NCBI GenBank assembly: GCA_002344345.1
Contig: DDTL01000095.1
Location: 1-27,616 of the forward strand
Source of the DNA: Saprospiraceae bacterium UBA2365
Lineage (GTDB): Bacteria; Bacteroidota; Bacteroidia; Chitinophagales; Saprospiraceae
DNA length: 27,616 nt
Direction of reading: 5' to 3'
Made by a program: the position numbers and the translations under genes. The notes below the pieces were generated by a model. The model worked only from the letters and a program-made list of their open reading frames with translations. It ran no database searches and was not told the DNA's origin. This document shows, in pieces, positions 1 through 6,799 of this stretch (position 1 is its first letter; the number at the start of each line of letters is the position of its first letter).

Positions 1-30
1 GACCTGATCCGCCATCCTGTACACTAAAAC

Positions 31-63
31 AAAAAAGGCTGACCCCGTAGCGTCAGCCTTTTA
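31..63 (-). terminator. Intrinsic terminator of the atpDC operon
   Basis: GGCTGAC at 37-43 pairs with GTCAGCC at 52-58. Four flanking A-T pairs extend the stem and the loop is 8 bases. Read on the minus strand, the hairpin is followed by a run of T, and it starts about 23 bases after the atpC stop codon. This is a standard Rho-independent terminator for atpD-atpC. Confidence 0.9.
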
Positions 64-85
64 AAAAAGTGTTTTTCGTGTTACA

Positions 86-337
86 TTATTCGTCATTAAG
101 TCCGTTGACCAGTAGAGCGACTTCATTATTTAAAACCTCAATAAATCCATTGGAAATCCTGAATTTCAAACGATCTCCGGCAACAGGAATGATATTTACT
201 TCCCCTTGCTGCAAGGAAGAAATGATGGGCGCATGGTTTTCCAGAACTTCAAACCTGCCTTTGAGACCGGGAACTACTACACCTTTGATCTGTCCGTTGA
301 AATATTCTCTGTCTGGTGTTAATACCGTTAAATGCAT
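86..337 (-). CDS. atpC: F1F0 ATP synthase epsilon subunit, short form
   Basis: This is an 83-residue epsilon subunit of the F1 sector, part of the central stalk that couples rotation to catalysis at the cytoplasmic face of the membrane. The sequence begins MHLTVLTPDREYFNG and contains FEVLENHAPIISSLQQG, which matches the N-terminal beta-sandwich domain (usual pattern: F.ILPNHAPL...L..G). It ends right after that domain. The C-terminal helical hairpin of the usual ~135-residue epsilon, which inhibits ATP hydrolysis in many bacteria, is absent. Short epsilons of about 80 residues are normal in Bacteroidota, so I read this as the lineage form and not a truncation. The start lies 18 bases after the atpD stop codon, so the two are co-transcribed, and a hairpin terminator follows. 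Confidence 0.95.
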   Translation of the reverse strand: MHLTVLTPDREYFNGQIKGVVVPGLKGRFEVLENHAPIISSLQQGEVNIIPVAGDRLKFRISNGFIEVLNNEVALLVNGLNDE

Positions 338-355
338 GGCTAATTATTTTCAGAA

Positions 356-1873
356 TTAAGCATTGGCTTCTTCAAGCATTTTCTTTCCTGCTTCGATCAC
401 CTCTTCAATTACACCCTTCAGATTGAATGCAGCTTCAGGATATTGATCCATCTCTCCGTCGAGGATCATATTAAATCCTTTGATGGTTTCTTCTATCGGT
501 ACCAATGCTCCCGGAGTTCCCGTAAATTGTTCTGCAACGTGGAATGGTTGTGAAAGGAATCTTTGGATTTTCCTGGCTCTGTTTACGGCAAGTCTGTCTT
601 CTTCAGACAGTTCTTCCATACCCAAAATCGCAATGATATCCTGCAACTCTTTGTATCTCTGAAGAATATTGATCACCTTTTGAGCTGTCTCATAATGTGC
701 TTTCCCCAAAGTAGCCTCATTCATAATGGTAGAGGTTGAATCCAACGGATCAATGGCCGGATAAATTCCCAGCGCAGACAATTTCCTGCTCAATACAGTC
801 GTTGCATCAAGGTGGGCAAATGTGGTTGCAGGAGCCGGGTCAGTAAGGTCATCAGCAGGTACATATACTGCCTGAACAGAAGTGATGGAACCTCTCTTGG
901 TGGAGGTGATCCTTTCCTGCATCAAACCCATCTCAGTTGCCAGAGTGGGCTGATATCCTACTGCTGAAGGCATCCTTCCCAACAAAGCAGATACTTCTGA
1001 ACCTGCCTGCGTAAATCTGAATATATTATCGATGAAAAACAGGATATCCTTTCCTCCGGTCGGATCTGACAAATCTCCGTCACGATAATATTCCGCAACT
1101 GTCAAACCTGACAAAGCTACCCTCGCCCTTGCTCCCGGAGGTTCGTTCATCTGACCGAATACCAGCGTGGCTTGTGATTCTCCCAAAGATTTCATATCCA
1201 CTTTGGACAGGTCCCAACCGCCATTCTCCATGTCTTCCATAAATTCCTTTCCATACCGGATCACATTGGATTCCAGCATCTCTCTGAGCAGGTCATTACC
1301 TTCTCTTGTCCGTTCTCCCACACCTGCAAATACGGAAATACCAGCATAACCTTTGGCAATATTGTTGATCAACTCCATGATCAAGACAGTTTTTCCAACA
1401 CCGGCACCACCGAATAAACCAATTTTACCTCCTTTGGGATATGGCTCGATCAGGTCAATCACCTTGATCCCCGTGAATAAAACTTCCGTTTCGGTAGAAA
1501 GATCTTCAAATATCGGTGGCTTTCTGTGAATGGAATATGCGTTTTCGTCCTTTGGAACCGGTCCGATACCATCGATCGCTTCCCCGATCACATTAAACAG
1601 TCTGCCTTTGATCATTTCTCCTACAGGCATGGTGATAGGTTTTGCAGTATCCACTGCCTCCATACCTCTGACCAAGCCGTCGGTAGAATCCATCGCCACA
1701 GTTCTGACGGAGTCCTCTCCGAGGTGTTGCTGAACCTCAAGGATCAGGTCATTCAGGCCTTCCCGCTTTACGATCAAGGCGTTCAGGATTTCAGGTAAAA
1801 CAGATCCTTCATCGGAAAAACTCACGTCCACTACAGGACCGATCACCTGACTAACTCTACCAATATTTGCCAT
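356..1873 (-). CDS. atpD: F1F0 ATP synthase beta subunit (catalytic)
   Basis: This is the catalytic beta subunit of F1 ATP synthase, 505 residues. Visible motifs are the P-loop GGAGVGKT (about residues 155-162), GERTREGNDL with the catalytic Glu (about 186-195), MNEPPGARARVALSGLT, and the Walker B/DELSEED region FFIDNIFRFTQAG and MEELSEEDRL. An insertion of about 20 residues after the LREMLESNVIRYG segment (KEFMEDMENGGWDLSKVDM) resembles the insertion found in Bacteroidota beta subunits and explains the length above the usual ~465. Start MANIGRVSQVIGPVVDV is the expected N-terminus. A TATCTTTG -7 box lies about 39 bases upstream. It pairs with atpC alone; the other ATP synthase genes are not in this window, as is common in the phylum. 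Confidence 0.98.
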   Translation of the reverse strand: MANIGRVSQVIGPVVDVSFSDEGSVLPEILNALIVKREGLNDLILEVQQHLGEDSVRTVAMDSTDGLVRGMEAVDTAKPITMPVGEMIKGRLFNVIGEAIDGIGPVPKDENAYSIHRKPPIFEDLSTETEVLFTGIKVIDLIEPYPKGGKIGLFGGAGVGKTVLIMELINNIAKGYAGISVFAGVGERTREGNDLLREMLESNVIRYGKEFMEDMENGGWDLSKVDMKSLGESQATLVFGQMNEPPGARARVALSGLTVAEYYRDGDLSDPTGGKDILFFIDNIFRFTQAGSEVSALLGRMPSAVGYQPTLATEMGLMQERITSTKRGSITSVQAVYVPADDLTDPAPATTFAHLDATTVLSRKLSALGIYPAIDPLDSTSTIMNEATLGKAHYETAQKVINILQRYKELQDIIAILGMEELSEEDRLAVNRARKIQRFLSQPFHVAEQFTGTPGALVPIEETIKGFNMILDGEMDQYPEAAFNLKGVIEEVIEAGKKMLEEANA

Positions 1874-1911
1874 ATTTTATGATTTATTTTCTTTTGAATA
1901 CTTACGAGCCG

Positions 1912-1919
1912 CAAAGATA
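1912..1919 (-). promoter_or_regulatory. -7 promoter box of atpDC
   Basis: On the minus strand this reads TATCTTTG, a perfect match to the Bacteroidota -7 consensus TAnnTTTG. It leaves a leader of about 30 bases before the atpD start. I do not see a convincing TTTG -33 element at the expected spacing. Confidence 0.55.
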
Positions 1920-1965
1920 AGACGCGAAGAATAAAATCGATAATTTTACCGGACTTTTAATGATA

Positions 1966-2715
1966 TCATGCGACATTTTCCAACCAAAAATTATTTGTCC
2001 CTTCTCCCAACACGATGATGATCCGGGCAGAATTCAATAATTCAAGCATCGCCAAAAAAGTGACTATGGCCTGTATCCTGTTCTCTATTTCTATGAAAAT
2101 CTTATCAAAACCTACTTTTTTGCCAGGCTTCAACCTGCCTAAAATATGCTTTTTCTGATCCTCAAGAGAATAGTTGTAGTTCCTGACCGTATGAACTTTA
2201 TGGCTTTTCTTTTTCTCCAGACGAGCCATCACTTTTTCAAAAGCTTTGAGCAATTTGAACAAACTGACAGACTCCATCTCCACATCAGCCATGGCTCGGG
2301 TTGCGATCATTTTAAGTTCCCGGGAAGCAAATGATCTCGGATGTTTCATCGCCCTGTTTTCTTCGAGTTGGCGCATTTCATCGAGAATGTCCTTGTATTT
2401 TTTATATTCTATCAGCTGTCGGACCAGATCCTGTCGCGGGTCAATCTCATTGCCCGCTTCATCCAGCTCCTTTCTGGGCAAAAGCATTTTTGCCTTGATG
2501 CGCATCAGCGTGGATGCCATCAGGATGAAATCACTGGCCACGTCCAGGTTCATCTGCACGATCTGCCTGATGTAGGCGAGAAAATCCTCTGTGATCTGAC
2601 TGATCGGTATATCGTATATATCGATCTCATCCCGCTGGATAAAGAACAGCAACAGATCGAATGGGCCTTCGAAATGATCGGTCTGGATATGATATGTATT
2701 CGGATCCTGCATCAT
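1966..2715 (-). CDS. scpA: Segregation and condensation protein A (kleisin)
   Basis: ScpA is the kleisin subunit that bridges the SMC dimer and binds ScpB in the bacterial condensin complex, which organises and separates chromosomes. The 249-residue product shows the family N-terminus (HFEGPFDLLLFFIQRDEIDIYDIPISQITEDFLAYI), a central charged region (IKAKMLLPRKELDEAGNEIDPR) and a winged-helix C-terminus (IVTFLAMLELLNSARI) that contacts the SMC head. Length is normal. The gene starts with two consecutive ATG codons (2715 and 2712). The -7 box sits only about 4 bases upstream of the first, so the message may be leaderless and either ATG could be used. It points the same way as atpD, but atpD has its own promoter in the 92-base gap. 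Confidence 0.93.
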   Translation of the reverse strand: MMQDPNTYHIQTDHFEGPFDLLLFFIQRDEIDIYDIPISQITEDFLAYIRQIVQMNLDVASDFILMASTLMRIKAKMLLPRKELDEAGNEIDPRQDLVRQLIEYKKYKDILDEMRQLEENRAMKHPRSFASRELKMIATRAMADVEMESVSLFKLLKAFEKVMARLEKKKSHKVHTVRNYNYSLEDQKKHILGRLKPGKKVGFDKIFIEIENRIQAIVTFLAMLELLNSARIIIVLGEGTNNFWLENVA

Positions 2716-2719
2716 TTCG

Positions 2720-2727
2720 CAAAATTA
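2720..2727 (-). promoter_or_regulatory. -7 promoter box of scpA, very close to the start codon
   Basis: On the minus strand this reads TAATTTTG, matching TAnnTTTG. Transcription starts in Bacteroidota a few bases downstream of this box, which would be at or next to the scpA ATG. This implies a leaderless or nearly leaderless message. The motif is seen; the start site is inferred. Confidence 0.45.
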
Positions 2728-2760
2728 GTGAAGAAAATGGATAATTGCTTTTTTGGAAGT

Positions 2761-2925
2761 TTGAATTGTTGAGTTGTTTATTTGTTGATTCGTTTATTTG
2801 TTGAATCGTTTATTTGTTCAAATTATAGTTGCATTCCCAACCCAGGACTTTTGCCCTGGCCCCTTGCTATTCTCCATATTTTCAAATTATCCAATTTTCA
2901 AATTCGCTCATTGCCGTGTTTTTTG
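2761..2925 (+). repeat. Intergenic repeat block, copy 1 (upstream of mntA)
   Basis: The block starts with tandem TTTATTTGTTGATTCG-like units (about 2777-2818). A 26-base stretch at 2813-2838 is identical to 4028-4053. A GCCCTGGC-type segment follows (2853-2862), then CAAATTATCCAATTTTCAAA. The same order of segments recurs at about 4014-4152 and, in part, at 6568-6682. It contains no credible gene. Confidence 0.75.
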
Positions 2926-2927
2926 TT

Positions 2928-2935
2928 TATTTTTG
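2928..2935 (+). promoter_or_regulatory. Candidate -7 box for the mntA-hepT operon
   Basis: TATTTTTG matches TAnnTTTG and lies 27 bases before the mntA start. The local sequence is T-rich, so a chance match is possible. Confidence 0.4.
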
Positions 2936-2962
2936 TTCCAATATTATAATAATAATTCGGAA

Positions 2963-3265
2963 ATGAACCTGGAAAGCAAGAAATTAAAAGAAATTAAAAA
3001 ACTCTGTAAGGATCACAAGGTCAAGACACTTGGTGTTTTTGGATCCGTTGTCAGAGATGACTTCCGGGAAGATTCCGATATTGACTTTGTCGTTGATTTT
3101 GAAGAAAAAGATCCTTTCAAATACACTGATCTGTACTTTGATCTGAAAGAACGGCTGGAAATATTGCTCCAAAGACAAATAGATCTGATCGAAGAGAGGG
3201 CTATAAAGAACAGGTTTTTCAGGCAGGAACTTGATAGAACAAAAATCCTCATCTATGAACAATAG
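2963..3265 (+). CDS. mntA: MntA-type nucleotidyltransferase antitoxin
   Basis: This is a 100-residue minimal nucleotidyltransferase, the antitoxin half of an MNT-HEPN (type VII) pair. Known members neutralise the partner HEPN ribonuclease by AMPylating it. The active-site pattern is complete: GS at 27-28, then DSDID with Asp39 and Asp41 in GSx10DxD spacing, and a third acidic position in QIDLI (Asp74). I chose the ATG at 2963 (MNLESKKLKEIKKL). The open frame extends upstream to 2798, but only through repeat sequence with no family similarity. The last 11 bases overlap hepT, a layout that suggests translational coupling. The gene sits directly downstream of a repeat block, consistent with an acquired accessory module. 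Confidence 0.88.
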   Translation: MNLESKKLKEIKKLCKDHKVKTLGVFGSVVRDDFREDSDIDFVVDFEEKDPFKYTDLYFDLKERLEILLQRQIDLIEERAIKNRFFRQELDRTKILIYEQ

Positions 3266-3590
3266 AGTGAAAGCCTGGTTGGATGATATACTCAGAAGTA
3301 TAGATGAGATCAATGATTTTCTTCCTGAAAAAAGAGATTTCTTTACATACCAAAACGATTTAAAAACCAAAAAAGCAGTCGAAAGGAATATAGAGATCAT
3401 TGGAGAAGCAGTTAACCGAATCATTAAAAATTCAGATCTGGAGATTAAAACCGTTCACAAAATCATTGGAACACGAAACAGGATCGCTCATGAATATGAT
3501 AATATTTCAGATGAGGTTATCTGGACGATCATCATGAAGGAATTACCCGTCCTGAGAGCGGAAATCTTTGAATTGCTGGGGGAAAGCTAA
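3255..3590 (+). CDS. hepT: HepT-type HEPN toxin (RNase)
   Basis: This is a 111-residue all-helical HEPN protein, the toxin of the MNT-HEPN pair. Known relatives are ribonucleases acting on RNA in the cytoplasm. The motif RNRIAHEY (residues 74-81) gives a full RX4HXY signature: Arg74, His79 and Tyr81. In the characterised Shewanella HepT the equivalent tyrosine is the AMPylation target of MntA, so both halves of the chemistry look intact here. The start at 3255 (MNNRVKAWLDDILRSID) overlaps the mntA end by 11 bases. An in-frame ATG at 3231 is possible but would add eight residues atypical of the family. The order is antitoxin first, toxin second. No terminator is apparent after it. Confidence 0.88.
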   Translation: MNNRVKAWLDDILRSIDEINDFLPEKRDFFTYQNDLKTKKAVERNIEIIGEAVNRIIKNSDLEIKTVHKIIGTRNRIAHEYDNISDEVIWTIIMKELPVLRAEIFELLGES

Positions 3591-3826
3591 AATAAAACCT
3601 GAATCAAGGTATTCGATCTGATGCCTAAATCTATAGTCTTTTTGCTTGAAATGTCGGAGATCATGACATTCATCCTCTTGATTCCAATTGTTTATTCGTT
3701 TAATTGTTTATTCGTTTGAGAAGTTGGAGTTGTTCGAGCTGTCGCAGATCATGACCTTTAGCGTCATGATTCGAGATGTTCCGATTTTTGATTTATTGAA
3801 TGATTCCATATCCTACATTTTATTCT
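3591..3826. other. Gene-free spacer with short dispersed repeats
   Basis: There is no credible coding sequence. ATCATGAC-containing units occur at about 3660-3669 and 3748-3757, the second followed by GCGTCATGA. A similar ATCATGACATTCTTCGCCAT unit recurs at 6481-6500. There are also TTGTTTATTCG repeats at 3689-3717. Confidence 0.6.
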
Positions 3827-3969
3827 TTGAGACAACTCCAAAAATGCCTGATTAATTCGTTCCCGCAGATCCCGTAGATTAACACAGACTTAATTTATCT
3901 GATCAGAAATAAAAAAATCAGCGAAAATCTGCGGGATCTACAGAAAAAACCTTTTCGGAGTATGCTCAA
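3827..3969. repeat. Palindromic element A (MITE-like), 143 bp
   Basis: The left end, TTGAGACAACTCCAAAAATG, and the reverse complement of the right end, TTGAGCATACTCCGAAAAGG, match at most positions and so form terminal inverted repeats. Inside, a CCCGCAGATCCCGTAGATT arm (3862-3880) is complementary to ATCTGCGGGATCTAC (3928-3942). The ends match those of the elements at 23413-23581 and 27122-27315. It encodes no protein. I infer a non-autonomous mobile or palindromic repeat element; no transposase or clear target duplication is visible. Confidence 0.55.
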
Positions 3970-4013
3970 TTTTCAAATTTTCAAATTTTCAAATCTTCAA
4001 ATCTTTTGGAATT

Positions 4014-4153
4014 TGATGATTTGTTGATTTGTTCAAATTATAGTTGCATTCCCTTTCCGGCTCTTCTGCCCTGACTTTTTTGCCCCGGCTCTTTTGCCCC
4101 GGCTCTTCTCTATATTTTCAAATTTCCAAATTGTCCAATTTCCAAATTATCCT
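4014..4153 (+). repeat. Intergenic repeat block, copy 2 (upstream of a glycosyltransferase)
   Basis: This has the same segment order as 2761-2925: TTTGTTGATTTG units, a 26-base stretch (4028-4053) identical to 2813-2838, several GCCCCGGCTCTT units (4082-4107), then CAAATTTCCAAATTGTCC and CCAAATTATCC. It runs straight into the -7 box of the next gene. Confidence 0.75.
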
Positions 4154-4161
4154 TATCTTTG
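4154..4161 (+). promoter_or_regulatory. -7 promoter box of the first GT2 gene
   Basis: TATCTTTG is a perfect TAnnTTTG match, only 10 bases before the ATG. The leader would be just a few bases long. The box directly abuts the repeat block. Confidence 0.5.
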
Positions 4162-4171
4162 AAAAAAATCC

Positions 4172-5125
4172 ATGTCCGGCACGCCATTTTTTTCCGTGAT
4201 CATTCCGACCTTCAACAGGGCCGACCTGTTGGGTAAAGCCATACAAAGCGTTCTGGATCAGACCTATACCAACTGGGAACTCATCGTGATAGACGACGGG
4301 TCAACGGATCATACGGCAGAAGTGGTCAAATCTTTTGAGGATGAGCGGATCGGTTATTATTATCAGGAGAATTCCGGTAAAAGTGTTTCCAGAAATCATG
4401 GAATAGAACTTTCTAAAGGCCTTTATATTTCTTTTCTGGACGATGATGATTATTTGCTGGAGATTTTTTTTGAAACATTTGAAAAGTCAATTATTGAATT
4501 TGATAAACCAGTTGCATTTTTTATGTGCAATGAATATGTCAAAACCTTTGAAAATAAAGTTATCCTCAATAAATTACCAATAAAACATCTCGATAACCCT
4601 ACACTCATGCTTTGGAAAATGCAGAGCAGTATAAGACCTTTCGCTATACATCAAAGAATTTTTGAAAACCTCAGATTTAATACAAACTGCCCTTTTGGCC
4701 AGGATTTTCATCTGATCATTCAAATCAGTCTGCATTACCCTTTATATTATCTTCCCTTTACCGGATGTGTGAACGTCCAACATATGACAACGGGAACAAG
4801 GAAAAAATTTATTTCTGAACTGAGAAAGAATGCATATTATTCAATTGATTGTCTCGAAGATCTATTAATTAAACAACCGGAATTATTTAAATGTATTCCA
4901 AAAAAAATTATTTTCTCTCAAAAAAATCACATTTTATATGGCTTTGCCAGTGCAGCCATGAAATCCGGCGATTTTGATTTATTTTTTAAACTTGTCAGAA
5001 AATTTGAATTGAAGGATGCTAATTATAAATCCATTTATTATTTGATTTCTCTGTACACCAGATTACCATTTTATAACACATTGAACTTGTTCAAGAATAA
5101 AATAAACGAAAGCAATGTGAATTAG
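4172..5125 (+). CDS. GT2 family glycosyltransferase
   Basis: This is a 317-residue GT-A-fold glycosyltransferase of family 2, expected to transfer a sugar from a nucleotide-sugar donor in the cytoplasm during surface-polysaccharide synthesis. It shows FSVIIPTFNRADLLGKAIQS at the N-terminus, WELIVIDDGSTDHT (about 35-48), the SRNHGI segment (73-78), and the metal-binding LDDDDY (89-94). The C-terminal third is less conserved and its donor or acceptor cannot be predicted. It faces a paralogue of nearly equal length (5151-6110) end to end, with 25 bases between the stop codons. The first ~270 bases look richer in G+C than the strongly AT-rich remainder. Confidence 0.88.
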   Translation: MSGTPFFSVIIPTFNRADLLGKAIQSVLDQTYTNWELIVIDDGSTDHTAEVVKSFEDERIGYYYQENSGKSVSRNHGIELSKGLYISFLDDDDYLLEIFFETFEKSIIEFDKPVAFFMCNEYVKTFENKVILNKLPIKHLDNPTLMLWKMQSSIRPFAIHQRIFENLRFNTNCPFGQDFHLIIQISLHYPLYYLPFTGCVNVQHMTTGTRKKFISELRKNAYYSIDCLEDLLIKQPELFKCIPKKIIFSQKNHILYGFASAAMKSGDFDLFFKLVRKFELKDANYKSIYYLISLYTRLPFYNTLNLFKNKINESNVN

Positions 5126-5150
5126 ACGCTAAAAAAGATAAACAACTTTA

Positions 5151-6110
5151 TTATTTCGATATAACCAATATTTTCTTTTTCAAAGCATAATACAAAAATC
5201 TGGAAATGATTGAAATATAGTAATACAACATCTCAAAATTCGGCTGATCCCATTTCATCCTTTTTAATATGGCTAAACTGTCGGCTGTTTTTTGTTTTTT
5301 CAGTGCTGCACTGGCATAAAAATAACAGTACCTGTTGAATTTAAAACACAGATTTGATAATGCTGCTCTTTCAAAAAACGCTTTTTTATATTTCAGGAAC
5401 AAATCATCAAACATATCTAATCTGGTAAATGACGTTTTCAAAAATAAACCATCCTTGAATTCTCTATTAAAAGTCATATTCTGATGATTTTTATATACAC
5501 AAAGGGTTTCCTGCACGTAAAATAACGGCAATCTAAGCAAAATACGGTATAGTAAGTGAACATCTTCACCGTAAACAAACCTGGTATCAAAAAATTCCTC
5601 CTTAAAGATATTTGCCGGAAAAACAAAGGGTTGTAAATTATTTCCAAAACGTATCAGATAACTCAGACTATTCTTTACAAATTTTTTTTTATCAATTTGC
5701 TTCATTTTAATCACATGATCGGATTCTTCAGCCTGATCACACATAAACACAGCTAATCCAGTTTTGCCTTCTTTGATATTTTTTTCAAATACTGCCAAAA
5801 AATTTTCCAGGTAATAATCATCATCATCCAAAAAACTGATAAAATCACCTTTTGCCTCCAACAATCCGACATTTCTGGCTGCACTTTCTCCCTGATTCAT
5901 TTGGAAGACATACTTTATCCTGTTATCTCTCGCTGAGTATATACCAACGACTTTACGTGTATCATCCACAGAGCCATCATCCACTATGATAAGTTCCCAA
6001 TGATTATACGTCTGTTTGAGTAAACTTTCAATGGCGATTCCGATCATATTTGCCCTGTTATAGGTAGGCATGATGATGGAAAAAAGAATATGATTCAGCT
6101 TTTTGTCCAT
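5151..6110 (-). CDS. GT2 family glycosyltransferase, paralogue of 4172-5125
   Basis: This is a 319-residue GT2 glycosyltransferase with the usual GT-A landmarks: FSIIMPTYNRANMIGIAIES (about 10-29), WELIIVDDGSVDDT (38-51), SAARNVG (76-82) and the metal-binding LDDDDYY (94-100). It matches the convergent gene along its length, including the PF..............F..E/Q D.HLL region (here VYGEDVHLLYRILLRLPLFY), which suggests an old duplication. Donor and acceptor are unknown. The start MDKKLNHILF is the first in-frame ATG, and a TAAATTTG box lies about 70 bases upstream. Confidence 0.87.
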   Translation of the reverse strand: MDKKLNHILFSIIMPTYNRANMIGIAIESLLKQTYNHWELIIVDDGSVDDTRKVVGIYSARDNRIKYVFQMNQGESAARNVGLLEAKGDFISFLDDDDYYLENFLAVFEKNIKEGKTGLAVFMCDQAEESDHVIKMKQIDKKKFVKNSLSYLIRFGNNLQPFVFPANIFKEEFFDTRFVYGEDVHLLYRILLRLPLFYVQETLCVYKNHQNMTFNREFKDGLFLKTSFTRLDMFDDLFLKYKKAFFERAALSNLCFKFNRYCYFYASAALKKQKTADSLAILKRMKWDQPNFEMLYYYISIISRFLYYALKKKILVISK

Positions 6111-6179
6111 TTTATAAATTTCTGCTCAGATCGGGAACCTAGCACTGTTAAAACTAAATCGTAATTACCCTTTCCAAAA

Positions 6180-6187
6180 CAAATTTA
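6180..6187 (-). promoter_or_regulatory. Candidate -7 box of the second GT2 gene
   Basis: On the minus strand this reads TAAATTTG, fitting TAnnTTTG, with a leader of about 60 bases. The surroundings are AT-rich, so support is moderate. Confidence 0.35.
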
Positions 6188-6532
6188 TAAAATTAAATTG
6201 AATGCATGTAAATGTATCAGCGTGTACAATCCCGATCCTTAACTTATAACCTGGAAATTCACTCAGTTTCGACATTTATTCATTATGGATTTCATTCACG
6301 ATGCTTTTAAGTCATAGATATGTAATTCATATTTCGATGATTCTTTTTTTGAATTCCAAATGCTTTATAGTTGAAATTCATTTCAATTGAGCTTATGAAT
6401 ATTTTGTTCATTTGTTGCTTTTGTTCATTTGCTTCTTTGTTCTAAATCCCGTAGATCATGATGGAACATGTAGATTGAAAATCATGACATTCTTCGCCAT
6501 GACATACATCATCATTATCATCATCAAAACAC

Positions 6533-6557
6533 ACTGATCACTGATCACTGATCACTG
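6533..6557. repeat. Short tandem repeat, ACTGATC x 3.6
   Basis: Three perfect copies of the 7-base unit ACTGATC are followed by ACTG, right after an imperfect run of TCA triplets (about 6507-6525). No function is evident. Copy number could vary by slippage. Confidence 0.85.
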
Positions 6558-6567
6558 GACCTCAGAA

Positions 6568-6682
6568 ATTTTTCCTTCGTTCCTTACCTGGCTCTTCTGC
6601 CCTGGCTCCTGGCTCTTATCTCTGTTTCCCAATTGACTCATTTCCAAATTTCCAAATTATCCGATTTCCAAATTATCCCATT
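6568..6682 (+). repeat. Intergenic repeat block, copy 3 (upstream of the T9SS cargo gene)
   Basis: This is a partial, rearranged version of the blocks at 2761-2925 and 4014-4153. It has CTGGCTCTTCTGCCCTGGCTCC (6589-6610) followed by CATTTCCAAATTTCC and two CCAAATTATCC units. Together with 6111-6567, which shows only scattered AT-rich repeat fragments, it makes up a gene-free spacer of nearly 700 bases. Confidence 0.65.
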
Positions 6683-6733
6683 TCTTTTTATAACTTTAAC
6701 ATTTGCTCCAATACTTTTTCCATTTTTTTGTCC

Positions 6734-6741
6734 TACCTTTG
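6734..6741 (+). promoter_or_regulatory. -7 promoter box of the T9SS cargo gene
   Basis: TACCTTTG matches TAnnTTTG and leaves a leader of about 50 bases before the ATG at 6800. Confidence 0.5.
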
Positions 6742-6799
6742 CCCTGCAATCGTACAAGCCTGTTTTTTAGGGCATTATTCAATTTTAAACCAAAACGTG

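Noticed and set aside
1526..1798. Plus-strand open frame inside atpD
   Set aside because: It lies fully antisense to a highly conserved gene with no independent coding signs.
2777..2818. Tandem TTTATTTGTTGATTCG-like units considered as a CRISPR array
   Set aside because: The units are too short and adjacent, with no unique spacers and no cas genes in the window.
2798..2962. Upstream extension of the mntA frame
   Set aside because: The 55 extra codons translate the intergenic repeat block; the family N-terminus fits the ATG at 2963.
6728..6799. Upstream extension of the T9SS cargo frame
   Set aside because: It overlaps the -7 box and would place 24 residues ahead of a complete signal peptide.
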